Assembly (NCBI GenBank): GCA_018882965.1
Contig: VEQY01000009.1
Location: 18,866-82,865, forward strand
Origin: Mycobacterium sp.
GTDB lineage: Bacteria; Actinomycetota; Actinomycetes; Mycobacteriales; Mycobacteriaceae
Length of the DNA: 64,000 nt
Direction: 5' to 3'
Shown in pieces: positions 35,167 to 46,004 of the stretch (position 1 is its first letter; each line of letters begins with the position of its first letter). The translations under genes and the position numbers were made by a program. Under the pieces are notes generated by a model. It searched no databases. It had not been told where the DNA came from and saw nothing but the letters and a program-made list of their open reading frames with translations.

Positions 35167-36633
35167 TCAGTGAACGCCGCTCATCAGTCTGGTGAGGCGA
35201 GGGGCAAGAAAGATCGCGACCGCACCAACGGCGATTGCGACACCCCCGAGGGTTCCGAAGTAGGCAAGCTCTCGGTCGGGATCGTAGTAGCGGGCCAGGA
35301 AGCCGGACATCGCCGTACCCAAACCAATGGACAGGAAGTACAGCGCCATCATCTGCGCCCGGAAAGCCTCCGGTGCCAACTGTGTGGTCACTGCCAGACC
35401 GGTCGGTGCGATGAGCAATTCAGACACCGCGAAGACGGCCAGTATCGCCACGAGCAGGACAGCCGGCACGGACTGACCTGATGTTCCCGCGGCCGTCAGG
35501 AAGAGAAGGAAGGCGATCCCGATACCGATGACGCCGAGGGCGAATTTCACCGGCGTGGTGGGCGCGCGGCGTCCCAGTCTGGTCCACATCACCGCAAAAA
35601 GCGGCGACAGCAGGATCACCCACACCGGTTCGATCGAGCCGATCCACTCAGGTGGTGCCACCCAGCCGAAGATAGATCGGTTGACTCGCTCGTCGGCATA
35701 GATAGCGAGGACGGTCGAGATCTGCTGGAAGAGAGCGCAAAAGACCGTGTTGGCGAGGAACAGTGGGATGAAAGCCCGGACCCGGTTCCTTTCGGCCGAA
35801 TCAACTCTCGGGCTTCTGAGCATCACCACGAAGTAAACGGCCGCAGCGATCAGAGTGAGCCCGGTGACCGACTGGGACAGGTTGCCCAGCGTCAGCAACC
35901 GCGACTCGAAAGCCGCCACTACTAGGCTTACAACCAGAACTGCGATGCCGGTCATCCTCCAGATTCCCCCGCGGGACAGGGGGTTTGGAACGTTTCGTCC
36001 GTGAGCGCCCAGGTTGCGGCGGAACATGGCGTATTGGACGAGGCCGATCGACATGGCAAGGGCGGCCGCACCGAACCCGTAGCGGAATCCGAGCCTGGTC
36101 TGAAGCAGTCCGGTGACCAGTGGGCCGATGAAGGCACCGAGGTTGACCCCGAGGTAGAAGAGTGTGAAACCGCCGTCACGTCGTGGGTCACCCTGTCGGT
36201 AGAGCGTGCCGAGCAGCGAGGCCGCGTTGGATTTCAAGGCGCCTGAACCTACGGCGATGCACACCAGACCGACCGCGACACCGGCAAGTCCCGGCAGTAT
36301 CGCCAGGGCGACGTGGCCCACCATCACGGCCACGCCACCGTAGAAGACGGTGCGCTCCATCCCCAGCAGCCGGTCGGAGACCCAGCTTCCGAGCACCGTG
36401 CACAGGTACACCAGGCCGCCGTAGGCTCCGACGATCCCTGTCGCTGTGCTCTTCGGGAGCCCGAGCCCACCCACGCTGACTGAGTGGTAGAGGTAGTAGC
36501 CCAGGATCGTGAGCATCCCGTAGAAGGCGAACCTTTCCCACAGCTCGATTCCGAAAAGATTGGCCAGACCGATCGGCTGACCGACAATCGTGCGGTCGCT
36601 GTCCGCGTCAGTTCGCTGCGCGTCGCCGGCCAT
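35167..36633 (-). CDS. POT/PTR2 family (proton-dependent oligopeptide) MFS transporter
   Basis: ERFAFYGMLTILGYYLYHS and GGLVYLCTVLGSWVSDRLLGMERTVFYGG (PTR2 signature). ORF opens at 36678; start at MAGDAQ (36633) preferred. Confidence 0.87.
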   Translation of the reverse strand: MAGDAQRTDADSDRTIVGQPIGLANLFGIELWERFAFYGMLTILGYYLYHSVSVGGLGLPKSTATGIVGAYGGLVYLCTVLGSWVSDRLLGMERTVFYGGVAVMVGHVALAILPGLAGVAVGLVCIAVGSGALKSNAASLLGTLYRQGDPRRDGGFTLFYLGVNLGAFIGPLVTGLLQTRLGFRYGFGAAALAMSIGLVQYAMFRRNLGAHGRNVPNPLSRGGIWRMTGIAVLVVSLVVAAFESRLLTLGNLSQSVTGLTLIAAAVYFVVMLRSPRVDSAERNRVRAFIPLFLANTVFCALFQQISTVLAIYADERVNRSIFGWVAPPEWIGSIEPVWVILLSPLFAVMWTRLGRRAPTTPVKFALGVIGIGIAFLLFLTAAGTSGQSVPAVLLVAILAVFAVSELLIAPTGLAVTTQLAPEAFRAQMMALYFLSIGLGTAMSGFLARYYDPDRELAYFGTLGGVAIAVGAVAIFLAPRLTRLMSGVH

Positions 36634-36649
36634 GTGCGCCACCCTGCCA

Positions 36650-36723
36650 GATTCCTCCGCTGAACTCGGAATCCACATCGTCCCTCCGGGATAATCTCAA
36701 TGGCAGCTTCGAAGGGAGTTGCC
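36650..36723. promoter_or_regulatory. Putative divergent control region between POT and TauD genes
   Basis: Perfect 6-bp inverted repeat GATTCC-N12-GGAATC (36650-36673), TAATCT -10-like hexamer (36692-36697), Shine-Dalgarno GAAGGGAG (36711-36718) before ATG 36724. Confidence 0.4.
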
Positions 36724-37641
36724 ATGGCCCAGCCCGCCGGACTTTCAGCCGACCTCTCGGGGTCATCGATTTCGGTCACCAAGCTCGGTAGCCGGATCGG
36801 GGCCCGCGTCGACGGGGTCTTGCTCGATGGGAACCTCAGCCCCGAAGTGGTGGATGCGATTCGTTCCGCGATGCTCTCTCACAAGGTGGTTTTTTTCCGG
36901 GGCCAGCACCATCTCGATGAGGATCGGTTGCTGGCATTCGGTCACTTGCTGGGCACACCGATTCGGCACCCCGCGGCGGCACCGGACGCGCCGCTGGTCA
37001 CACCGATCAGCCCGCACGACGGCACTGTCCCCTGGTGGCACACCGACGCGTCGTTTCTGGTCAACTACCCGGCCGTGACCCTCCTGCGGGCTGTCTCCGT
37101 GCCCGACTATGGCGGGTCCACCCTCTGGGCTTCCGCCTCTGCTGCCTACGCCGATCTGCCGGCACCGCTGAAGAGTCTCGTGGAAAACCTCTGGGCACAG
37201 CACACCTGGTCATCAGGCGGCACCTACTGCAAAGAGTGCTGGTCTGTGACGGATGATCACGCGGGATCCCGAAGCAAGTTCGAGAAAATGGATTTCCGAA
37301 CCGAGCATCCAGTCGTACAAGTGCATCCGGAGACCGGTGAACGCCACCTACTCGGCGGTGACTTCGTCCGCAACCTCGTCGGCCTGGACAATCACGACTC
37401 AAATGTTCTCCTGACGCTCCTGCAGCGCCACATCACCATGCCGGAGAACACAATCCGGTGGACCTGGGAACCCGGTGATGTCGCCATCTACGACAATCGC
37501 GCCACTCAGCATCGAGCGGTCAATGACTACGACGGCAGTGATCGGCTGCTGCACCGGATCATGTTGATGGGTGAGGTGCCGGTCAACATCCACGGACAGC
37601 CCAGCCGGGTGGTCAGCGGTGCACCCCTGAGCGCGCCCTGA
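36724..37641 (+). CDS. TauD/TfdA-family Fe(II)/2-oxoglutarate dioxygenase
   Basis: [10 protein letters not shown] (HxD), [15 protein letters not shown] (distal His), LLHRIML (2OG Arg). Confidence 0.9.
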   Translation: MAQPAGLSADLSGSSISVTKLGSRIGARVDGVLLDGNLSPEVVDAIRSAMLSHKVVFFRGQHHLDEDRLLAFGHLLGTPIRHPAAAPDAPLVTPISPHDGTVPWWHTDASFLVNYPAVTLLRAVSVPDYGGSTLWASASAAYADLPAPLKSLVENLWAQHTWSSGGTYCKECWSVTDDHAGSRSKFEKMDFRTEHPVVQVHPETGERHLLGGDFVRNLVGLDNHDSNVLLTLLQRHITMPENTIRWTWEPGDVAIYDNRATQHRAVNDYDGSDRLLHRIMLMGEVPVNIHGQPSRVVSGAPLSAP

Positions 37642-37654
37642 CGCGACGCCCGTT

Positions 37655-39612
<1,958 letters not shown>

Positions 39613-39674
39613 CTATTGTGTCCAGCCGGTGGCTTACCCTAGCGGAGCGCGCCCTGCCCGGCGCAGCATCAGGA

Positions 39675-40304
39675 GTGTCCTTGACCAAGCACGGGTCTCG
39701 ATCCGACCTCGCGGTGCTGCTGTTCGGTGGGCGCCGCGCTCCCCGGGCCCTCTCCGGACTGCCATCGGTGCAGGTGGAGACCACCGATCAGGTCACCGCG
39801 GCCGTCGCCGGGGTCCGGCGGGTGGCCGTCGTCGGTGCGGAGGCCGATCTGGCCGCGGTGCTGACCGGGCTGATGCGGGCCGAGCTGCTCGACGTTGAGG
39901 TGGCCCACGTCCGGGGTTGGCGCTCGGCGCGCCGGGCGATGTCCGCCGCCGCGCGCCGGGTCCCGCTGATCCGCGACGACACCGCAACGGCACTGGCCGG
40001 GGCCGCGCTGTGGCTGCCGCCGCACGGTTCGGAGTCTCTCCGCGGCGAGGCGGTGGTGGACGACACGGTGCTCTTCGACGGCGAGGTGGCCGCGGTGCGG
40101 ATCGAGCCGATGCCCTCGATGCCCGGCCTGCGGGCGGCGGTGCTGACCGGGCCGGGCGCCCGTCCGCGGCGGTGGGTCGGCGGGCGCGCCGCACAGCTGG
40201 GCACCACCGGCGCACGCGTGGTCCGCGACGGCGTCGCGGGCCGTCGCGAGGTCAAACGGTCGACGTTCTACCGGCACACCCAGGGCTGGCTGCGCGTGGA
40301 CTGA
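39675..40304 (+). CDS. Conserved hypothetical protein (Rv0358-like)
   Basis: Divergent from purA, as in M. tuberculosis; start GTG 39675 or TTG 39681. Confidence 0.7.
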   Translation: MSLTKHGSRSDLAVLLFGGRRAPRALSGLPSVQVETTDQVTAAVAGVRRVAVVGAEADLAAVLTGLMRAELLDVEVAHVRGWRSARRAMSAAARRVPLIRDDTATALAGAALWLPPHGSESLRGEAVVDDTVLFDGEVAAVRIEPMPSMPGLRAAVLTGPGARPRRWVGGRAAQLGTTGARVVRDGVAGRREVKRSTFYRHTQGWLRVD

Positions 40305-40328
40305 CGCCGGGCATGACATCATCGGCGC

Positions 40329-40898
40329 GTGTGGTGGTTCTACACCGTCATCCTGGGCATGTCGTTCGGGCAGATCCTGGGCGAGCTGGCCCAGACAGTG
40401 CGCGAGTGGTCGAGAGACCGCGCGCGTCGGCCGTTCCTGCCGGCCGTGCTGTGGCAGGTGTTCCTGCTCGTCCTGGTGGTCGAGGTGTGGCTGGCGGTGA
40501 CCTATTACCGCACGACGCTGGTGCAGATATCCGTGCTCGAGCTGCTGGCCTTCCTGGCCGTGCCGGGCGGAATCCTGGTGATGTCCTTCCTGCTGCCCGC
40601 GGCCCAGCCCGGCCAGCAATCCGACGACGAAACCCCGGCCGCGGCGTTCGACCGGATGCGCCCGGTGTTCTTCGGTGTTCTCATCGGCATCGTCGCGATC
40701 AACCTCGCCCACGAGTTGCTGATCAGCCAGCAGGGTCTCGACGCCGATCTGGTGTTCCAGATCGTGATCGCCGCGGGTGGCGTGGTGGGACTGCTGCTGC
40801 ACAAACCGGCCGCCGACGTCGCCCTCGCGGTCGCGATGATCGCGATTCTGGGCGTGTACATCGGCTCGCAGTACTCCACCGTTCTGGTAGAGGGCTGA
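40329..40898 (+). CDS. Conserved integral membrane protein
   Basis: Multiple TM segments, 189 aa. Confidence 0.65.
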   Translation: MWWFYTVILGMSFGQILGELAQTVREWSRDRARRPFLPAVLWQVFLLVLVVEVWLAVTYYRTTLVQISVLELLAFLAVPGGILVMSFLLPAAQPGQQSDDETPAAAFDRMRPVFFGVLIGIVAINLAHELLISQQGLDADLVFQIVIAAGGVVGLLLHKPAADVALAVAMIAILGVYIGSQYSTVLVEG

Positions 40899-40902
40899 GC
40901 GT

Positions 40903-41682
40903 GTGACCGTTCGGCCACTGCACCAGTCGGTACGGCCCAGCCCGGTCTTCCTGGCACTGGTTGCGCTGACCGTCGTGGGCGGGGTGCTGGCATGGCAGGC
41001 CGCGCAAGACATCCGGCCGATGGCCTACATCGGGGTCTTCGTGTTCGTGATCGCCGGCTGGCTGGTGTCGCTGTGCCTGCACGAGTTCGGTCACGCCTAC
41101 ACCGCCTGGCGATTCGGCGACCACGACGCGGCGGTCCGCGGCTACCTGACGCTCAACCCCCTGAAGTACTCCAGCCCGATGCTCTCGCTGGGTCTGCCGC
41201 TGCTGTTCATCGCCCTCGGTGGGATCGGACTGCCGGGCGGTGCGGTGTACGTCCGGACCGACTTCATGACCCCGCGCCAGCGCACACAGGTGAGCCTCGC
41301 GGGACCGTTGGCGAACCTGGTGCTCGCCGTGCTGCTGCTGACGGCCACCCGTCTGCTGTTCGATCCGGCCCACTCGGTCTTCTGGGCCGGCGTGGCGTTT
41401 CTGGGGTTCCTGCAGGTGACCGCACTGGTACTGAACCTGCTGCCGGTGCCGGGACTGGACGGCTACGGCGCACTGGAGCCGCACCTGAGCGCAGCCGCCC
41501 GGCGGCGACTCGAACCCGTCCGGCAGTTCGGCTTCGTGATCCTCCTGCTGGTGCTGTTGACCCCGGCGCTCAACCGCTGGTTCTTCGCCGTCGTCTTCTG
41601 GTTCTTCGGCCTGGCCGGGGTGCCTGCCGGTCTGGCCGGTCTCGGCGGTGAACTGACCCGCTTCTGGTCTGCCTGGCTCTAA
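40903..41682 (+). CDS. Site-2 protease (M50) family membrane protein (Rv0359-like)
   Basis: HEFGHAYTAW zinc motif; LNLLPVPGLDG second motif. Confidence 0.88.
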   Translation: MTVRPLHQSVRPSPVFLALVALTVVGGVLAWQAAQDIRPMAYIGVFVFVIAGWLVSLCLHEFGHAYTAWRFGDHDAAVRGYLTLNPLKYSSPMLSLGLPLLFIALGGIGLPGGAVYVRTDFMTPRQRTQVSLAGPLANLVLAVLLLTATRLLFDPAHSVFWAGVAFLGFLQVTALVLNLLPVPGLDGYGALEPHLSAAARRRLEPVRQFGFVILLLVLLTPALNRWFFAVVFWFFGLAGVPAGLAGLGGELTRFWSAWL

Positions 41683-41710
41683 CCGGGCGGCGTCGGGCAA
41701 AATCTCCGGC

Positions 41711-42619
41711 GTGGGTGCGGGACATGGACACAGTCATGGCGCCGCGGACACCGCCGCTGACACCAAGGTGAGCCGCATGGTGGTGGCGGCGGTGATTCTC
41801 GGCACCTTCTTCGCCATCGAGGTGACCACCGCAGTCGTCATCGGCTCGATCGCACTGCTCGCCGATGCCGGGCACATGCTGACCGATCTGGTGGCCCTCT
41901 TCATGGGACTGATCGCACTGCTGCTGGCCCGCCACGGTCCGGCGTCGGCGGCCCGCACCTACGGATGGCACCGCGCCGAGGTGTTCACCGCGGTCGCCAA
42001 CGCGGTATTGCTGCTCGGGGTCGCGGCGTTCATTCTCGTCGAGGCGATCAAGCGCCTGGGCGATGCGCCGGAGGTGCCGGGCGGGCCGATGATCGTGGTG
42101 GCGTCGGCCGGGTTGGCCGCCAACATCGCGGTGATGCTGCTGCTGCGGTCCCAGTCCGGTCAGAGCCTGGCCGTCAAGGGCGCCTACCTGGAGGTCGTCG
42201 CCGACACGGTCAGCAGCATCGGGGTCCTGATCGCCGGGGTCGTCACCCTGACGACCGGATGGCCCTACGCCGACACGGTGGTGGCCGTGCTGGTGGCACT
42301 GTGGGTGCTGCCCCGAGCCATCGCGCTCGCGCGAACTGCGCTGCGGGTCCTCTCGGAGTCCTCACCGAGCCACATCGACGTCACCGAACTGCATGCGGCA
42401 CTGGCCGGCGTCGACGGGGTGACCGAAGTCCACGATCTGCACGTCTGGACCCTGGTCCCGGGTAAGGACATGGTGACGGCGCATTTGCGAACCGACGGGA
42501 GCTCCGAGCGGGTGCTCGATGACGCCCGCGCAGTATTGGCCGCTCGCGGCCTCGGGCACGCCACCGTCCAGATCGAGACGCCCTCAGCCGGCGAGTGTCC
42601 CGAGCGCAACGACCTCTGA
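41711..42619 (+). CDS. Cation diffusion facilitator family transporter
   Basis: N-terminal GAGHGHSHG; LLADAGHMLTDLVAL; C-terminal cytoplasmic domain VHDLHVWTLVPGKDMVTAHL. Confidence 0.9.
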   Translation: MGAGHGHSHGAADTAADTKVSRMVVAAVILGTFFAIEVTTAVVIGSIALLADAGHMLTDLVALFMGLIALLLARHGPASAARTYGWHRAEVFTAVANAVLLLGVAAFILVEAIKRLGDAPEVPGGPMIVVASAGLAANIAVMLLLRSQSGQSLAVKGAYLEVVADTVSSIGVLIAGVVTLTTGWPYADTVVAVLVALWVLPRAIALARTALRVLSESSPSHIDVTELHAALAGVDGVTEVHDLHVWTLVPGKDMVTAHLRTDGSSERVLDDARAVLAARGLGHATVQIETPSAGECPERNDL

Positions 42620-42636
42620 GTCCCGGCCCGGCGCCC

Positions 42637-43098
42637 TCAGACGAGCCCGAGGCCGGCGCGCGCGCCCGGATCGCAGTCGTCGAGAAGGTCCAGGCACCGC
42701 TCGAACTCCTCGGTCTCGCCGATGACATCGGCGGCCCGGGCCAGGGCGGCGACGCAGCGCAGGAACCCGCGGTTGGGTTCGTGAGCGAAGGGCACCGGAC
42801 CGAACCCCTTCCAGCCGTTGCGACGCAGCTGATCCAAGCCGCGGTGGTAGCCGGTGCGGGCGTAGGCGTAGGCGGTCACCGCCTTGTCGGCCGCGAGCGC
42901 CTCCTCGGCGAGTTCAGCCCACGCGACCGAAGCCGCCGGATAGGCGGCGGCCACCGCCGCCGGGCTGTCGCCCGCCCGCAGGGCGGCCTCGGCCGCGCTG
43001 TCCGCGGGCAGCAGCACAGGTCGCGGTCCGAGCAGGTCACCGTGGGAGGTCGGGGTGTTCATGACCTCATTGTGCCGGTGTCGCCGACGACCGTGCAT
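42637..43098 (-). CDS. DUF3151 family protein (Rv0360c-like)
   Basis: Conserved neighbour of fba region; sequence character and synteny. Confidence 0.75.
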   Translation of the reverse strand: MHGRRRHRHNEVMNTPTSHGDLLGPRPVLLPADSAAEAALRAGDSPAAVAAAYPAASVAWAELAEEALAADKAVTAYAYARTGYHRGLDQLRRNGWKGFGPVPFAHEPNRGFLRCVAALARAADVIGETEEFERCLDLLDDCDPGARAGLGLV

Positions 43099-43122
43099 CC
43101 CGCCCGGCGCTAGGGTCTAGCC

Positions 43123-43845
43123 ATGTCGAACCCGCCTGGGACCGACCGCGACGACACCGACCCGGCTGCCGACGCGGGCCAGCCCCAGCATTTCACCGAG
43201 GACATCACCGAAGAGATCACCGAGGAAATCACCCTGGCCGACACCGGCGAGCCGGATGACGAACCCGCCGAACGCCGCTACACCGCACCGGGTTTCGACG
43301 CCGGATCGACCCAGATCATCGACCGCGTCCCGGATGCGCCTACCGAAGTGCTCACCGGCACCGACACCGAATCGGATCCGGTCGGGCAGACCATCGCACC
43401 CCCCGGATCCGACCGCCGCCGACCCCGGCGGCGGAGGCTGGCAATCGTGGCCGGCGTTACTGGTGCAGTCATCCTGGTCGCGGGCGTGCTGGTGGCCGTG
43501 ATCCTCACGAGGGTCTCCCAGGAGGACCGGGTGCGCTCGGTCATCGGAACCTTCGACACCGCCGTGCGAAACGGTGATCTGGCGACGCTGCGCGAGGTGA
43601 CCTGCGGGCAGACCCAGCAGGCCTACGCCGACTACGACGAACGGGCCTGGTCTGACGCCTACGCCAAGATCTCCTCGACCAAGCAGTATCCGGTGGTCGC
43701 CAGCGTCGATGACGTCGTCGTGAACGGCGACCACGCCGAGGCGAATGTGACGTCCTACATGGCCTTCGATCCGGGCACCACCTCGACCCGCAGCTTCGAT
43801 CTGCAGTTGCGGGACAACCAGTGGAAGATCTGCCAGGCGTTCTGA
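43123..43845 (+). CDS. Conserved membrane protein (Rv0361-like)
   Basis: Acidic N-terminus, one TM, C-terminal NTF2-like domain. Confidence 0.75.
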   Translation: MSNPPGTDRDDTDPAADAGQPQHFTEDITEEITEEITLADTGEPDDEPAERRYTAPGFDAGSTQIIDRVPDAPTEVLTGTDTESDPVGQTIAPPGSDRRRPRRRRLAIVAGVTGAVILVAGVLVAVILTRVSQEDRVRSVIGTFDTAVRNGDLATLREVTCGQTQQAYADYDERAWSDAYAKISSTKQYPVVASVDDVVVNGDHAEANVTSYMAFDPGTTSTRSFDLQLRDNQWKICQAF

Positions 43846-43849
43846 GCGG

Positions 43850-44887
43850 TCAGCCCGCCGTCACGCTGCGACCCGCGCTGCGCAGATCGGTGCACGCCTC
43901 CACAACGCGCTCGGACATGCCCGCCTCGGCCCGCTTGAGATACGAGCGCGGGTCGTAGACCTTCTTGTTGCCCACCTCGCCGTCCACCTTGAGCACACCG
44001 TCGTAGTTGGCGAACATGTGCCCGGCGATCGGCCGGCTGAACGCGTACTGGGTGTCGGTGTCGACGTTCATCTTCACCACCCCGTAGCGCAACGAGTCTT
44101 CGATGTCCGACTTCAGCGATCCCGACCCGCCGTGGAACACGAAGTCGAAGGGCCGGGCATCGGCGGGCAGTCCCAGCTTGGCCGCCGCCACCCGCTGGCC
44201 CTCGGCGAGCACCTCCGGCTTGAGCACGACATTGCCGGGCTTGTAGACCCCGTGAACGTTGCCGAATGTCGCCGCCAGCAGATACCGGCCGTTCTCGCCG
44301 GCTCCCAGGGCCGCGACGGTCTTCTCGAAGTCCTCCGGCGTCGTGTAGAGCTTCTCGTTGATCTCCGCCTCGACGCCGTCCTCCTCCCCTCCGACCACGC
44401 CGATCTCGACCTCGAGGATGATCTTTGCTGCCGCGGCCGCTTTGAGCAGTTCCTGGGCGATGGCGAGGTTCTCCCCGATCGGGATCGCCGAGCCATCCCA
44501 CATGTGCGACTGGAAGAGGGGATTGCGGCCCGCACGGACCCGTTCGGCGGAGATGGCGAGCAGCGGCCGCACGTAGGTGTCCAGCTTGTCCTTGGGGCAG
44601 TGATCCGTGTGCAGCGCCACGGTGACCGGATACTTGTCGGCAATCACCTCGGTGAACTCGGCCAGCGCCAGCGCTCCGATGACCATGTCCTTGATGCCGA
44701 GCCCGGAAGCGAATTCGGCACCGCCGGTGGAGAATTGAATGATGCCGTCGCTCCCGGCGTCGGCGAAGCCCTTGATGGCGGCGTTCACCGTCTCTGACGA
44801 GGTGCAGTTGATCGCCGGGAATGCGAACTGGTGCGCCTTCGCGCGGTCGAGCATCTCCTCGTAAACCTCGGGCGTGGCTATGGGCAT
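43850..44887 (-). CDS. fba: Fructose-bisphosphate aldolase class II
   Basis: VALHTDHCPKDKLD and DFVFHGGSGS motifs. Confidence 0.95.
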   Translation of the reverse strand: MPIATPEVYEEMLDRAKAHQFAFPAINCTSSETVNAAIKGFADAGSDGIIQFSTGGAEFASGLGIKDMVIGALALAEFTEVIADKYPVTVALHTDHCPKDKLDTYVRPLLAISAERVRAGRNPLFQSHMWDGSAIPIGENLAIAQELLKAAAAAKIILEVEIGVVGGEEDGVEAEINEKLYTTPEDFEKTVAALGAGENGRYLLAATFGNVHGVYKPGNVVLKPEVLAEGQRVAAAKLGLPADARPFDFVFHGGSGSLKSDIEDSLRYGVVKMNVDTDTQYAFSRPIAGHMFANYDGVLKVDGEVGNKKVYDPRSYLKRAEAGMSERVVEACTDLRSAGRSVTAG

Positions 44888-44978
44888 GGACGATCCTCTC
44901 CGCTGGTCAGGCCTGATGGCAGTATGTCAAACGGCGAGGTTCACGGGGCGGGCTCCGCCGAGAGGTATCTTGAGCTTG

Positions 44979-45659
44979 ATGACCACCACCGTGTTGGCCC
45001 TGCCCAACATCCTCGATCCGATGTACTGGCTGGGCGAGGGCGGGCTTTTCGCCTCGGCGGTGCTGCCCGGCATCCTGATCATCGTCTTCATCGAGACGGG
45101 TCTGCTCTTCCCACTGCTGCCCGGCGACTCGCTGCTGTTCACCGGTGGACTTCTCGCGGCCGCACCCAACCCTCCGGTCAACATCTGGGTGCTGGCCATC
45201 AGCGTCTCGGTGGTGGCGATCCTGGGCGATCAGTGCGCGTACTTCATCGGCCGCCGGATCGGTCCGGCGCTGTTCGACAAGGAAGACTCCCGATTCTTCA
45301 AGAAACACTACGTCACCCAGTCGCATGCCTTCTTCGAGAAGCACGGACCTAAAACGATCATCCTGGCCCGCTTCGTGCCCATCGTCCGGACCTTCACCCC
45401 GGTGCTGGCCGGAGTCTCCTACATGCGCTACCCGCTGTTCCTGGGCTTCGACATCGTCGGCGGGATTCTCTGGGGCGCGGGGATGACGCTGCTGGGGTAC
45501 TTCCTGGGCAGTGTTCCGTTCGTCAAGAGCAATCTGGAGCTGATGATCCTGCTCATCGTGTTCCTGTCGATCCTGCCCGGGATCACCGCGGTGGGTCGTA
45601 ACGTGCTGCGCCGGCGCGGCACCCTGCCCGAAGACGAGCCTTCGGGCAACAACACCTAG
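44979..45659 (+). CDS. DedA/SNARE-associated family membrane protein
   Basis: FIETGLLFPLLPGDSLLFTGG and ARFVPIVRTFTPVLAGVSYM motifs. Confidence 0.88.
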   Translation: MTTTVLALPNILDPMYWLGEGGLFASAVLPGILIIVFIETGLLFPLLPGDSLLFTGGLLAAAPNPPVNIWVLAISVSVVAILGDQCAYFIGRRIGPALFDKEDSRFFKKHYVTQSHAFFEKHGPKTIILARFVPIVRTFTPVLAGVSYMRYPLFLGFDIVGGILWGAGMTLLGYFLGSVPFVKSNLELMILLIVFLSILPGITAVGRNVLRRRGTLPEDEPSGNNT

Positions 45660-45669
45660 CGCGGGCGTG

Positions 45670-45963
45670 TCACGGCCACGAGGTTCGCGGCGCGGGCCCG
45701 GCCGGTGGCTGCGGCTGCAGCGCGCCCCCCGGCAGCTGGGAGTTCTGCAGCGCCGCGATGCACAGCCCCAGCCGTCCCGGGAAACAGGTTCCGCCCGTTC
45801 CTGAGACACCCAGTGTGGTCGAGGCCATCGACCAGCACACACCGGTCACCGGATCGGGGACCTGACCAGCCGAACAGGCCGCGTTGGCGAGCGGTGCAAC
45901 CACCAGGGGAGCGACGATCAGTGCCGCGGCCAGGGTGAGCGCGGGGATGATCCGGATCGGCAT
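45670..45963 (-). CDS. Small secreted protein
   Basis: Signal peptide MPIRIIPALTLAAALIVAPLVVAPLANA then Cys-containing mature part. Confidence 0.55.
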   Translation of the reverse strand: MPIRIIPALTLAAALIVAPLVVAPLANAACSAGQVPDPVTGVCWSMASTTLGVSGTGGTCFPGRLGLCIAALQNSQLPGGALQPQPPAGPAPRTSWP

Positions 45964-46004
45964 GCCGGTGCTCCTCGATGAGTCGGTGCGGTGTCGCGTG
46001 GCTG

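Noticed and set aside
36700-36723. ATG at 36700 as TauD start
   Set aside because: The ATG at 36724 has the strong GAAGGGAG Shine-Dalgarno and a -10-like hexamer placed so transcription would start near 36703.
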